From Candidatus Rhodoferax mariagerensis (GTDB lineage Bacteria > Pseudomonadota > Gammaproteobacteria > Burkholderiales > Burkholderiaceae_C), in NCBI GenBank assembly GCA_016719055.1, contig JADKAW010000025.1:20947-84946 (forward strand): a stretch of 64,000 nt of DNA, read 5' to 3'. A program made the translations under genes and the position numbers. Shown in pieces: positions 1 to 9,155 of the stretch. The notes beneath the pieces were generated by a model. That model did not search any database, was not told the DNA's origin, and saw only the letters and a program-made list of their open reading frames with translations. The first letter of the stretch is position 1. Each line of letters begins with the position of its first letter.

Positions 1-963
1 CAGCGTCTCTGACGGCAACTCGCCAAACAACCAACGGTAGTCAGCTGCAAACTGGCTCATGTGCCAGAAACCATACCGCACTGCCACGTCACTGACGTTG
101 GACAGGGCCGAGTCATCCCGGCCCAGTTCGCGGCGGGCTTCGTTGAGCTTGAGGGCTTTCAGGTAGGTCTTGGGCGACAGACCCACATATTTGCGAAAGC
201 AGTCCTGCAGGGCGCGCGGGCTGGCACCGAGTTGTTCACACAGCTCATGCACCGTCACACAGCGGTCGGTATGCGCGTGTAAATAGTCGCGTGCCCGGCA
301 CAGCGTACGTCGGGCATGTTGCGCCGACACGTTTTCGCGCGGGCCGTGCTTGCCGTGTGTGAGCAGTTGCACCAGCGCACAGAGTGCTTCGTCCAGAAGA
401 AGCTGTTGGCCTTGCGCTGTCAGTGCGTCAAACTGCTGCGACTGGTCCGTCAGCAATTGGCACATCCAGCGGCGAAAGTCTGCCAAGTGCGCATCGGGAA
501 CCCGCAACACACGTTGTGCCAAAAGATCATCGGGCAAATCACTGTGCTCGCGCGCAGCGTACTGGCGCAAGCACTCGGTTTGGACCACCAGGCCCAAAAA
601 CCCAAAATCGTCTGGCGTGGTCAGCTGAAAGTCGCCTTGGCCCGAGTGCAGCGCCAGCATGTCAGCCGCAACCCCGGCACCATCCACACGCACCCCGTGC
701 CGGTTGTGCACCGGAATACCAAACCAGGTGGCCCCAGCCCAGGTTTTGCAGGTTTGCACCAGTGCGTGGCTCGACGACTCGATAAACAGTTGAACCTGGC
801 CCAGCATCAGCTCGGTGAGCGCGCCCTGAAACAGCCCCGGCGAGGTCTGATCATAGACCTGGTGCCAACCTGAAATGCTTTGTGCCAGCTGGTCCACACC
901 CACCGACTGCGTGGCCCGCCATTGCGGCGAGGGCTGAGTCAACAAAATGGGCGAGGTGTTCAA
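1..963 (-). CDS. AraC-family transcriptional regulator, C-terminus cut by window edge
   Basis: The minus strand is open from about 981 to the left edge. The C-terminal part is an AraC-type double helix-turn-helix: residues like VTVHELCEQLGASPRALQ are followed by a second helix pair with SNVSDVAVRYGFWHMSQFAA. The N-terminal ~200 residues resemble the sensor half of EutR-like AraC proteins (a segment like FQGALTELMLGQVQLF). No ATG lies at the 5' end. TTG at 961-963 is the best guess, with TTG 970-972 or GTG 901-903 and 895-897 as alternatives, so the start is uncertain. Only the last residues beyond the edge are missing. Target and effector cannot be told from the visible neighbours. Family assignment is firm. 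Confidence 0.8.
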   Translation of the reverse strand, partial: MNTSPILLTQPSPQWRATQSVGVDQLAQSISGWHQVYDQTSPGLFQGALTELMLGQVQLFIESSSHALVQTCKTWAGATWFGIPVHNRHGVRVDGAGVAADMLALHSGQGDFQLTTPDDFGFLGLVVQTECLRQYAAREHSDLPDDLLAQRVLRVPDAHLADFRRWMCQLLTDQSQQFDALTAQGQQLLLDEALCALVQLLTHGKHGPRENVSAQHARRTLCRARDYLHAHTDRCVTVHELCEQLGASPRALQDCFRKYVGLSPKTYLKALKLNEARRELGRDDSALSNVSDVAVRYGFWHMSQFAADYRWLFGELPSETL

Positions 964-1268
964 AAAAGGCAATCCTGCAGGTCAAGAAAATGTGCGTGTC
1001 CACGTGTGATGCAGATTGTGTGCCACGGTGGCGCAATGCGGCATTTTGGCAGTCGGAACCGACCTGTCAATAGCGATCATCCTGAGTGGTCATCCTTAGC
1101 CTCCCGGCGACAGGGGGCTTTCGCCTGCGTCGGAGTTAGACTATTTCAGACACCACTGCACTAGGAAAGCTTGTTCTTCATATTTTATTTGTGCGATGTT
1201 CGTCGCGGTGAATTGCGCCTGGGTAAGCTTCATGTGCTGACGCCTGCACAATGATTGGAGAATTGGAA
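964..1268. other. Intergenic, no gene recognised
   Basis: About 300 bases between the AraC gene and a relic antitoxin. The AT-rich part at about 1165-1200 may hold a promoter. The only clear signal is a GGAG at 1257-1260, which belongs to the relic antitoxin start at 1269. Confidence 0.5.
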
Positions 1269-1457
1269 ATGAGTACTTTAACCATGCTACTGCCCGATGT
1301 TACGGCGCATCGTTTGAATTCCATGGCGCAAAGCTGAGGCTTGAGCATGAACAAGTTGGTGGAACATTTGATTCACAACATCGACATTCAGAAGCGCACC
1401 CACGCCTCACAAGGCGGTGCACGAGGCGCAGTTGGCAGCCGAAGTGATTGCCGCTGA
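1269..1457 (+). pseudogene. Relic ribbon-helix-helix antitoxin gene with in-frame stop
   Basis: An ATG at 1269 has a good ribosome site (GGAG 1257-1260, 8-base spacing) and begins MSTLTMLLPDVTAHRLNSMA, the usual start of small CopG/Arc-type ribbon-helix-helix antitoxins. Codon 23 is TGA (1335-1337), where this family normally has arginine (CGA). The same frame continues as GLSMNKLVEHLIHNIDIQ, the expected second half of the fold, then loses resemblance and stops at 1455-1457. No toxin gene follows. It looks like a dead antitoxin left after loss of its toxin. The family call is by pattern recognition. Confidence 0.6.
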
Positions 1458-1858
1458 ACTGCAAGACAAGACTGTGACAGGCCGTTGCAAGCGGGGTCAT
1501 AAATTGAGCCCGGTTGGGATCTGGCAGCGGGGGCAACACCCGACCGTCCGACCGACCAGCGGGACAGCTGATGACTGAGAAAAGCAGCGATTGAGCTGTA
1601 CTGCGGAGTAGGCTGCCCCCGCGGCATATTCACAGCAGGCTTTTTACCAGAAGTCCCAAATAAACTGCGGCGACGGCTCAAACTGCACAAGTCAAAGGCT
1701 ATGAAATCACAAAAATCTTGCTCCATTTTCCTTCAATCGGTTGAATGTCCTTCCGTTTTCAGTTCGGTAACTGTAGGGTTCAGCCGGCGTGGTCCGGACC
1801 CCAGCCAGATGCGAAAAATTCGAACGTATTCAATTTTCACTTTACCAAAACTGAACAT
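1458..1858. other. Intergenic, no gene recognised
   Basis: About 400 bases with no convincing coding frame. The first part may contain further decayed remains of the toxin-antitoxin locus. The last part is the 3' flank of the dehydrogenase gene. No clear terminator hairpin was found. Confidence 0.4.
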
Positions 1859-3007
1859 TCAGAAGCTTGTCCACTTCTCGGTCGATTGCGCCGATGCCAC
1901 GGTTTGTTCAATGAAACGTACACCAGTCGCACCGTCCAACAGTGTCGGAAAATCGCCTTCGAGCTCTGTCAGTGCGCGCCTTTCCCTGCGAGCCAAGATC
2001 ACTTCGGCCACTCCGGTATAGATGTTCGCAAACGCCTCGAAAAAAGCCTCCGGATGCCCAGAGGGCAAGCGAGTTGCCTTGTTCGCTGCCGCACATAGCC
2101 ATGGGCAACTGCGGGTGAAAAGCCGAGGGGGGCCGTCAATTGGCGCATGCAGCAATCTGTTTGGCTCCTCTTGATGCCAGGTCAGCGAGCCCTGCGAGCC
2201 GTAGATTCGGATGCGCAGGTCGTTTTCGCATCCGATCGAAATTTGCGAAGAAATCAGGATGCCGCGTGCGCCGCCGGTGTAGCGCAACAGCAGGTTACCG
2301 TCGTCGTCAAGTTTGCGACCTGGGACGAAAGTCGTGAGGTCGGCACATAACGATTCAATTTTCAGCCCAGTAATGGTCGCCGCCAGATTCTCAGCATGCG
2401 AACCGATGTCACCGATACAACCGGCGATTCCGCTACGGGCTGGGTCAGTTCGCCAGTCGGCCTGCTTCTGACCCGTTCCCTCCAGCAGGCTTGATAACCA
2501 TCCCTGGTTGTACTCTACGATCACCTTGCGGATACTGCCCAACTGGCCAGTTCGTACCATGTGCCGGGCATGCCGAACAAGCGGATACCCAGTGTAGTTG
2601 TAGGTAACCGCAAACACGGCGCCGGATTTCTCTTGTGCCGAGATCAGGTCCCGCGCTTGTTCGGAGGTATGTACCAGCGGTTTGTCGCAGACAACGTTGA
2701 TTCCCGCTCCGACAAAAGCCTTAGCGACTGGGTAGTGCATGTGATTGGGCGTCACAATGCTGACGAAATCAATCCGCTCAGAAGCCGGTCGGCGTAACTC
2801 ATCTTCGAGCAAATCCTGCCAGCAACCGTGATTGCGATCATCAACAAGCCCAAGATCCCTTCCCGAAGCAATGGCCTTTTCCGGGCTGGACGACAACGCA
2901 CCAGCGACCATTTCCATTTGCCCATCCAGTGCCATGGCTTTTCGGTGTACGCCGCCGATAAAGGACTCACGTCCACCACCAACCATGGCATAGCGAAGCT
3001 TATCCAC
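1859..3007 (-). CDS. Gfo/Idh/MocA-family NAD(P)-dependent sugar dehydrogenase
   Basis: A 382-residue oxidoreductase. The N-terminal Rossmann fold reads KLRYAMVGGGRESFIG, a variant of the GxGxxG dinucleotide site. The family's lysine motif is present as VVCDKPLVHTSEQA (usual form EKP), followed by the C-terminal alpha/beta substrate domain with GDIGSHAEN. The start is set at GTG 3005-3007 because an AAGGAG-type ribosome site lies just upstream and the preceding gene stops at 3022; the frame stays open further upstream. It is the last gene of a five-gene minus-strand operon and probably oxidises the imported sugar or polyol, or its keto derivative. The substrate (for example inositol or an aldose) cannot be fixed from sequence. 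Confidence 0.88.
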   Translation of the reverse strand: MDKLRYAMVGGGRESFIGGVHRKAMALDGQMEMVAGALSSSPEKAIASGRDLGLVDDRNHGCWQDLLEDELRRPASERIDFVSIVTPNHMHYPVAKAFVGAGINVVCDKPLVHTSEQARDLISAQEKSGAVFAVTYNYTGYPLVRHARHMVRTGQLGSIRKVIVEYNQGWLSSLLEGTGQKQADWRTDPARSGIAGCIGDIGSHAENLAATITGLKIESLCADLTTFVPGRKLDDDGNLLLRYTGGARGILISSQISIGCENDLRIRIYGSQGSLTWHQEEPNRLLHAPIDGPPRLFTRSCPWLCAAANKATRLPSGHPEAFFEAFANIYTGVAEVILARRERRALTELEGDFPTLLDGATGVRFIEQTVASAQSTEKWTSF

Positions 3008-3021
3008 GATCTTCTCCTTCC

Positions 3022-4020
3022 TTATTTTTCGAATGCTGCGTCGAAGGCCACACCCGACGGTTTGAAATCCAAACGTTTGCAGAAGGCCGCACTTTCCGTC
3101 GCGCCATGTATGCGGTCCATGCGCCCGTCTTCCCATTCGACCGAGAGCGGGCCACGATAGCCGATGTCGTTGAGTGCAACGATGATGGATTCGAAGTCAA
3201 TCATGCCGCGTCCGACACTGCGAAAATCCCAGTAGCGTCGCGCATCACCAAAGCTGGCATGGCCGCCGAACACCCCAACGGATCCGTCGCCCTTGCCCCA
3301 CCATGCATCTTTCATGTGCACGTTGAAAATGCGGTTACCAAAGTTGCGCAACAGCTTGACGTAGTCAACCCCTTGATAACCGAGATGGCTGGGGTCGAAA
3401 TTGACGCCAAAGCGTTTGTGCTGATTGACAGCCTCTAGCGCACGCTGCATGGAAACCATGTCGAAGGCGATTTCGGTCGGATGGATTTCCAGCCCGAAAT
3501 TAACATCAACCTGCTCAAAGACATCGAGAATCGGCAACCAGCGCGCGGCAAAATCGGCATAACCTTTGTCCCAATATGCTTGCGAGGTAGGCGGAAAAGC
3601 ATAGATCGAATGCCAGATCGACGAACCGGTGAAACCGGTGACGGTTTTGACACCAAACTTTGCGGCCGCTCTGGCGCAATCGGCCATTTCAACGGCAGCG
3701 CGGCGGCGCACGCCCTCGGGTTCGCCATCGCCCCAGACGTGAGATGGCAAGATGCTCTTGTGCCGTTCATCGATCTGGTCACAGACTGCCTGACCCACAA
3801 GGTGACAGCCCAAAGCGAAACATTGCAGCCCGTTCTTTTCAAGCAATGCCCGCTTGTCTCGAACATAGTCGTCGGATTTCAGCGCTTGCTGAATGTCGAA
3901 ATGATCGCCCCAGCAGGCGAGTTCAAGCCCATCGTAGCCCATCGACTTGGCGAGTGGCGCGAGTTCGGTCAGGGTCAGGTCGCCCCATTGGCCGGTAAAG
4001 AGAGTGACTGGTCTGGTCAT
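3022..4020 (-). CDS. Sugar phosphate isomerase/epimerase, TIM barrel
   Basis: A 332-residue protein of the xylose-isomerase-like TIM-barrel family (AP endonuclease 2 fold). Likely metal ligands stand in LEIHPTEIAFD (Glu), NFDPSHLGYQG (Asp, His), FNVHMKDAWW (His) and SVEWEDGRMD (Glu), the usual pattern of this fold. ATG 4018-4020 is chosen as start; a TTG five codons upstream has no better support. It lies 14 bases upstream of the dehydrogenase gene and in the same operon as the ABC importer. Isomerase plus Gfo/Idh dehydrogenase is a common pair in sugar or inositol catabolism. The exact reaction is unknown. Confidence 0.85.
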   Translation of the reverse strand: MTRPVTLFTGQWGDLTLTELAPLAKSMGYDGLELACWGDHFDIQQALKSDDYVRDKRALLEKNGLQCFALGCHLVGQAVCDQIDERHKSILPSHVWGDGEPEGVRRRAAVEMADCARAAAKFGVKTVTGFTGSSIWHSIYAFPPTSQAYWDKGYADFAARWLPILDVFEQVDVNFGLEIHPTEIAFDMVSMQRALEAVNQHKRFGVNFDPSHLGYQGVDYVKLLRNFGNRIFNVHMKDAWWGKGDGSVGVFGGHASFGDARRYWDFRSVGRGMIDFESIIVALNDIGYRGPLSVEWEDGRMDRIHGATESAAFCKRLDFKPSGVAFDAAFEK

Positions 4021-4049
4021 GATGTACTCGATCAAAAATGACTATTGGC

Positions 4050-4075
4050 GTCATTCCGGCTCTCGCCGGAATGAC
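4050..4075. repeat. Perfect 11-bp inverted repeat between binding-protein and isomerase genes
   Basis: Arms GTCATTCCGGC (4050-4060) and GCCGGAATGAC (4065-4075) flank a TCTC loop. It sits in the gap between the binding-protein stop and the isomerase start, inside the operon. Similar CATTCCGGC...GCCGGAATG palindromes are common extragenic repeats in proteobacteria. It could stabilise the upstream binding-protein mRNA or attenuate downstream expression. There is no T-run, so a full terminator is unlikely. Confidence 0.7.
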
Positions 4076-4103
4076 AATGCTCTGTGCGACTCAGCGCCTC
4101 CAA

Positions 4104-5057
4104 TTAGTATGGAGAATCCTTGAAATAGAACTTTGCAGCATTTTCTTTAGTGATCAGGATCGATGGAATAATCGTCGTCGCAGGCATCTTCGAGCCCTTG
4201 ACACGCGATTCGGCGGTAAGCTTCATCGCATCAGCGATCATGCTCGGTGCGTAGGTCACGTTCGCTGTGACGATCGGGTCGCCGTCCATGACTTTCTTCA
4301 CATAATCCTTGCTGCCTGCGCCGCCAATAACTAGCTTGATATCGGTACGCTTGGCTTGCTGGATCGCCTTCTGCACGCCTACAGCCATGTCATCGTCGGA
4401 TGCCCAAACAGCATCAATTTTCTTGAAGCGCGTCAGGTAGTCCTGCATGACCTTGAATGCATCGTCGCGGTTCCAGTTGCCGAATTTGGCATCCAGCACT
4501 TTCATACCCGGATTGGCCTTGATGACGGCATTGAAACTGTCCACGCGCTCGTTGTCAATCACCGTCGGCATGCCGCGCAGGATCACCAGATCGCCCTTGC
4601 CGCCCATCGCCTTGACCATATACTCCGCCGATACTTTGCCGAAACCGGGGTTGTCTCCCGCAACATAAGCGCTCTGCGCGTTGGTGTCGGTCAGGCCACG
4701 ATCAACCACGGTGACAAAGACATCCTTGTTCTTGAGTTGCATCACGGGTTGTGTCAGTGGTGCAGATTCCATTGGCAGAATGACCAATGTATTGATTTTG
4801 TTAACCGTGTGCATGTCCTGAATTTGGTTGGCCTGCTCAGCGGTCGACCCGGCCGTCTTCACCACCACCTTGATACCGGGATACTGTTTTTCGAGTTCGG
4901 TCTTGGTGTGGTTGGCCCAATACACCACGCCACCGGTCCAGCCATGTGTGGCTGCGGGGATGGATACACCCATCACCACCTTGTCGGCCTGGGCAAAGGC
5001 GAATGTTGAGGCAGCTAAGGCGCTGGCCAACAATAATTTACGCACGATTGTTTTCAT
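4104..5057 (-). CDS. Periplasmic sugar-binding protein of ABC importer
   Basis: A 317-residue substrate-binding protein of the ribose/galactose class (Peripla_BP_4 type). A signal peptide is visible: basic MKTIVRK, a hydrophobic stretch, and a probable cleavage site after AFA. Typical segments are VILPMESAPLTQPV (after strand 3), VDRGLTDTN, and KIDAVWASDDDMAVGVQKAI (hinge/ligand region). It is the third gene of the operon after ATPase and permease, 81 bases past the permease stop, and is followed by a stable inverted repeat. This order matches known ribose-type importers. The ligand is probably a monosaccharide or polyol. Confidence 0.92.
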   Translation of the reverse strand: MKTIVRKLLLASALAASTFAFAQADKVVMGVSIPAATHGWTGGVVYWANHTKTELEKQYPGIKVVVKTAGSTAEQANQIQDMHTVNKINTLVILPMESAPLTQPVMQLKNKDVFVTVVDRGLTDTNAQSAYVAGDNPGFGKVSAEYMVKAMGGKGDLVILRGMPTVIDNERVDSFNAVIKANPGMKVLDAKFGNWNRDDAFKVMQDYLTRFKKIDAVWASDDDMAVGVQKAIQQAKRTDIKLVIGGAGSKDYVKKVMDGDPIVTANVTYAPSMIADAMKLTAESRVKGSKMPATTIIPSILITKENAAKFYFKDSPY

Positions 5058-5138
5058 TTCATTTATCTCCAGTTACTACGGTTGAAAGAGATAGCCTAGG
5101 CTATCGGTTGGGAAACACTATTCGAATTCGACATTGCT

Positions 5139-6152
5139 CTACCGCCTGCTACGCTGCATGAAAGCGACAATGATGATGACGACTCCTTGCACTGCGGCAT
5201 TGAGATACACACTGATGATGCTGGTGAGATTGAGGATGTTGCTGATGACCGAGAGCAGGATGGCACCAACCACGGTGCCGATGATCTTGCCCTCGCCGCC
5301 CTTGAGCGCTGTCCCACCAACGATGACAGAGGCAATCGCTTCCAGCTCCCAGAGCAGACCCGTGGTCGGTGAAGCCGAACCGAGACGCGGCACATAGAGT
5401 ACGGTGGCAACACCGACGCAGATGCCCAGTACAACGTAAGTAATGATCTTGATGCGATCGACTTCAACGGCCGCGTAGCGCGCCACCAGCTCATTGGACC
5501 CAATAGCCTGAACGTAACGACCATAGCGAGTCCGGTTGAGTACCACACCGCCGGCAATCGCCATCAGTAAAAAGACCCAGATAGGAATCGGCAATCCGAG
5601 TAGATTGCCGTAATACACCGGGCTATAGATGTCCGATACGGCGTTATCCAGCGTGATTGCACCTCCGTTGGAGAAATAGGTGAGATATGCGCGGAAGATT
5701 CCTAGGGTGCCGAGGGTAACAATAAATGGTTCAATGCGCCCTTTGGTGATCAACAGGCCGTGAATCAGGCCAAAAAGTGCGCCCAAGACAAGGGCGAAAA
5801 CGATGCCGATGGAAACTACCAGATAAGGGGAGGATAGAGCATCGGCAATACCGTTCATCAGCAGGATCATGCTGCCGGCGATCAGTGCCGCCATGGAACC
5901 CACCGAAAGGTCGATGCCACCCGAGACGATCACGAAGGTCATGCCAACGGCGATGATGCCGATGAAGGCGGTGCGTGTCAGCACATTCAGAACATTGTCG
6001 GGCGTTGCGAAATCAGGGTTCAGCAAAGTGCCAGCGATGCACAGCAGAACCAGGCCCAGCAAAGGACCCAACTCCTGAATGCGGCGCGAAAGGCTCTTGC
6101 TGTTGCCTCGGGTTAAAACCGATGCTGCGGGATCAGTGGGTGCCAGTGGCAT
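5139..6152 (-). CDS. ABC sugar importer permease, RbsC-like
   Basis: A 337-residue inner-membrane protein with about eight to ten hydrophobic segments and the family signature GIIAVGMTFVIVSGGIDLSVG near residues 70-90. ATG 6150-6152 is used; it overlaps the 3' end of the ATPase gene by 20 bases, indicating translational coupling. The segment AIASVIVGGTALKGGEGKI near residue 270 is the conserved cytoplasmic coupling loop that contacts the ATPase. It works as a homodimer with the adjacent ATPase and binding protein to import a sugar. Confidence 0.93.
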   Translation of the reverse strand: MPLAPTDPAASVLTRGNSKSLSRRIQELGPLLGLVLLCIAGTLLNPDFATPDNVLNVLTRTAFIGIIAVGMTFVIVSGGIDLSVGSMAALIAGSMILLMNGIADALSSPYLVVSIGIVFALVLGALFGLIHGLLITKGRIEPFIVTLGTLGIFRAYLTYFSNGGAITLDNAVSDIYSPVYYGNLLGLPIPIWVFLLMAIAGGVVLNRTRYGRYVQAIGSNELVARYAAVEVDRIKIITYVVLGICVGVATVLYVPRLGSASPTTGLLWELEAIASVIVGGTALKGGEGKIIGTVVGAILLSVISNILNLTSIISVYLNAAVQGVVIIIVAFMQRSRR

Positions 6153-7617
6153 AAGCAATCAACTCCTCTTCAGTTAGCTGGTCTGCGGTGAGCGTGGCCT
6201 GTATGCTGCCCGAGCGCATCACGATGACGCGATGGCACAGACCGATGAGTTCCACAAGTTCGGATGAAACGACAATAACACCGCGTCCCTCGCAGGCGAG
6301 GCGATGGATCAGGAAATAAATGTCACGCTTGGCACCCACGTCGACACCACGTGTCGGCTCGTCGAGTACGATAACCTTCGGGTCTGGATGCAGAAATTTG
6401 GCCAATGCCAGCTTCTGCTGGTTGCCACCGGAGAGCGAAACGGCTCGGATGTCCAAGTCGCCGGTACGGATACCGAATTCATCGACCTTTTCCTGAAGCG
6501 CACGGTGTTCTGCCTTTGAATCAAGCAGTGGACGGGCGTAGCGATCAAGCGACAGCAGGGTCAGGTTCTCGCGAAGTCCGAGATCGACGTGAAGCGCCTT
6601 GCCCTTACGGTCTTCCGAAAGGTAGGCAATTCCGTTACGAATACCGTTTCGCGGACTGCGCAGATCGACCATTTGGCCAGCAATTTCAATTTCCCCTGCA
6701 CTGCGGGGACGCAGGCCCAAAAGCCCTTCAAAGAGCTCGGTACGCCCGGCACCCACCAGTCCGGCAAAACCCAGAATCTCGCCAGGACGAACCTCGAAAC
6801 TTACATTTTCTGCCCAGCCTGGAACGGTCAGTCCGCTGACCTTCAGCAGCGGCGCAGCGAAGGTGGGAATTTCTTTGGGTGGATACATGTCTGACACATC
6901 GCGCCCGACCATCAGGTTGGCCATCTGCTGCCGTTTGGTGTTTGCGGTAAGAGCGCGGGCGACAAAGGCGCCGTCACGCATGACGATGATTTCGTCCGTA
7001 ACCCGCTCCACTTCGTCGAGCTTATGCGAAATGTAGATGATGGTCACGCCCCGCGCCTTGAGTTGACCGATCAGCACGAACAGCTTTTCGGTTTCGGTTG
7101 GCGTTAGTGTGGCAGTCGGCTCGTCCATGATCAGCAGACGCGCATTGCGCGAGACGGCCTTGGCAATTTCCACAAGTTGCTTTTCGGCGACGATTAGGTC
7201 ACGAACTTTTGTTTCTGGGTCGGCATCCATGCCAACTTTTTTCATGGCTTCAAGTGCCGCCGCATTCATGCTTCGATCGTCGAGGATCCAGCCATTCATG
7301 CGCTCATGGCCCAGGAAAATGTTCTGCGCAATGGTCAGTTGTTCGGCCAGGTTGAATTCCTGGTGGATCAACACGAGACCTTGATGTTCGGCTTCACGCG
7401 AGTTGGCAAAGCACTGTGTTACGCCGTCAATTGTGAAGTCGCCTTGTGTCGCCTGCTCGTAGCCGGAGAGGATTTTGACCAGCGTTGATTTTCCCGCCCC
7501 GTTTTCGCCAAGCAATCCGACAACAGAACCCGGTTGCAATGAAAAACTGACACCATGTAGCACTTCCACCAAGCCGAAACTCTTGCTGATGGAGCGAACC
7601 TCAACCGACAAACTCAT
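6133..7617 (-). CDS. ABC sugar importer ATPase with two nucleotide-binding domains, RbsA-like
   Basis: A 494-residue protein with tandem ABC domains. Domain 1 has Walker A GLLGENGAGKSTLVKIL and Walker B LLIMDEPTATLTPTE. Domain 2 has a degenerate Walker A near LGFAGLVGAGRTELFEG, signature SLSGGNQQKLALAK and Walker B VIVLDEPTRGVDVGAKRD. A weak second P-loop is normal in the ribose/monosaccharide class. Start ATG 7615-7617 has GAGG about 9 bases upstream; an in-frame extension upstream is unsupported. It is the first gene of the minus-strand operon, divergent from the AraC regulator at 7851. Confidence 0.93.
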   Translation of the reverse strand: MSLSVEVRSISKSFGLVEVLHGVSFSLQPGSVVGLLGENGAGKSTLVKILSGYEQATQGDFTIDGVTQCFANSREAEHQGLVLIHQEFNLAEQLTIAQNIFLGHERMNGWILDDRSMNAAALEAMKKVGMDADPETKVRDLIVAEKQLVEIAKAVSRNARLLIMDEPTATLTPTETEKLFVLIGQLKARGVTIIYISHKLDEVERVTDEIIVMRDGAFVARALTANTKRQQMANLMVGRDVSDMYPPKEIPTFAAPLLKVSGLTVPGWAENVSFEVRPGEILGFAGLVGAGRTELFEGLLGLRPRSAGEIEIAGQMVDLRSPRNGIRNGIAYLSEDRKGKALHVDLGLRENLTLLSLDRYARPLLDSKAEHRALQEKVDEFGIRTGDLDIRAVSLSGGNQQKLALAKFLHPDPKVIVLDEPTRGVDVGAKRDIYFLIHRLACEGRGVIVVSSELVELIGLCHRVIVMRSGSIQATLTADQLTEEELIAYATGTH

Positions 7618-7850
7618 GCCAGAAATCCTCGTTTGCAATTCATTTTCTACGACGCAACAAGTCAACTCACTGGGTAGCCAAGACACGAAACAGGTCTCAT
7701 CTGAACGATGCCCAAAAAGAGGGAACGCAGACCTATGTTGTTAACAATTCTCATCCGTCTCGTTCAGACAAGTTCAATTGTGCATTGAAACTTGTTACGA
7801 TACGTCCATGATCGTCGGCCGGTAAATAGTGAACAAAAAAGGAATTCGGC
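7618..7850. promoter_or_regulatory. Divergent promoter region, sugar operon / AraC regulator
   Basis: This 233-bp gap separates two divergent units and should hold both promoters and the regulator's sites. A 10-bp palindrome TTGTTAACAA lies at 7738-7747. A weak sigma70-like pair for the plus-strand regulator is TTCAAT 7773-7778 and TACGAT 7796-7801, 17 bases apart. The -35 match is poor. Site assignments are inference; the divergent arrangement is direct. Confidence 0.45.
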
Positions 7851-8975
7851 ATGCAGCGACAACTAATTTTTTTTCAAGATAAAGGTGTCCAATATTTTGC
7901 TGATACGTGTGAGCCATTGAAGGCTGCAGCAGCATCAGGAGAGATCGAGATGGTGGCTTGGTCACGTGCCAGCTACCCTGGAAAACGGTTACCGAGCGAC
8001 GATTTACAGGATCTAAGATCGATCGGTGTTTGGCACGCGGAACGCCCCCAAAGTTGGGGGCTTGATAGTCACTGCAACGAAGGCGTTGAGCTTTCCTACA
8101 TTTTTCGCGGTTCGGTCGGATTTGAGGTCGATGGCCGAAAATGGACGCTTCGCAAAGGAAATTTCGCCGTGACGAGGCCATGGCAATTTCACAGCGTTGG
8201 CAATCCAAACGTGGACCCTTGCCGCATGATGTGGGTAATATTGGACGTGAAGGTCCGTCGCCCCAACCAGGAGTGGGTCTGGCCGGAATGGCTCGTGTTT
8301 TCGCGCAAGGACATGCAAAGGTTGACGCAACTTTTTAGCCACAATGAACAGCCCGTATGGAATTCAGATGCGGCAACATCCCGGAGCTTTGAAAAACTGG
8401 ATGAAGTATTGGCAGCACCATCCCTGGACGTGTCAAAACTGAAGATCCGTATCAACGAGCTTCTGCTGGCAATCAGAGATTGTCTTGAAACTGGACCAAT
8501 CAAGCTGGAAGCTGAATTGGCCGGATCGAGACGCGCCGTGGAAATTTTCCTTGAGCGCTTACCACAGCACATCGAAATGCCTTGGACACTGCATGCAATG
8601 GCAGAGGAATGCGGACTTTCACGCAGCACCTTTTCATCCTATTGTCGCGATCTGGTGAATGCCACGCCAATTGCCTACCTGACGCGCATTCGCTTGGAAA
8701 AGGCCGCCGCCCTTTTATTCGGACCCAAAAAGCTCCCCGTCACTGACATTGCCCTAGCTTGCGGTTTTTCTTCGAGCCAATATTTCGCGACACTCTTTAA
8801 GAACCATTTCGGCGGTTGCCCGACTAGCTACCGTGAAGGCCGGCTAGACAGTGCTGCAAGTGCCGAGCAAAAAGCCGTGCACGTTGTTAAGGAAAGGGCT
8901 GCTGAACGCATGAGGCCAAGTTTGCCGCCAAAAATAGGCCCGATAACACACGCTCAGCCTGGTTCTTACGCCTGA
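7851..8975 (+). CDS. AraC-family regulator with N-terminal cupin, probable sugar-operon activator
   Basis: A 374-residue regulator. The N-terminal half (about 60-170) is a cupin effector domain with HCNEGVELSYIFRGSVGFEV and FAVTRPWQFHSVG. The C-terminal AraC helix-turn-helix pair spans about 240-340, with MAEECGLSRSTFSSYCRD and VTDIALACGFSSSQYFATLFK followed by the family's final PTSYR. About 35 extra residues follow the DNA-binding domain. It is divergently transcribed from the ABC/dehydrogenase operon, the usual arrangement for a local sugar-responsive regulator. The effector is presumably the imported sugar or a catabolite. Confidence 0.9.
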   Translation: MQRQLIFFQDKGVQYFADTCEPLKAAAASGEIEMVAWSRASYPGKRLPSDDLQDLRSIGVWHAERPQSWGLDSHCNEGVELSYIFRGSVGFEVDGRKWTLRKGNFAVTRPWQFHSVGNPNVDPCRMMWVILDVKVRRPNQEWVWPEWLVFSRKDMQRLTQLFSHNEQPVWNSDAATSRSFEKLDEVLAAPSLDVSKLKIRINELLLAIRDCLETGPIKLEAELAGSRRAVEIFLERLPQHIEMPWTLHAMAEECGLSRSTFSSYCRDLVNATPIAYLTRIRLEKAAALLFGPKKLPVTDIALACGFSSSQYFATLFKNHFGGCPTSYREGRLDSAASAEQKAVHVVKERAAERMRPSLPPKIGPITHAQPGSYA

Positions 8976-9155
8976 TTGCACCGACTGCGTATTGCACACG
9001 CTATGCCCAGGACCGCAGTGCGCGACACCTCCGGTGCCTGAGCTCGTATGGCACCCGTCCAATGACTCCAGTGAAGTGCAGTGGGTCTTTGGGAACTCGT
9101 TGGCACCAGGGGCACCGTCCTTGGCGGCACTGTGGTTCGCGTTACAGTTCAGTTC

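Noticed and set aside
1388..1726. 112-codon minus-strand frame in the gap after the relic antitoxin
   Set aside because: No ribosome site, no family, overlaps relic sequence on the other strand.
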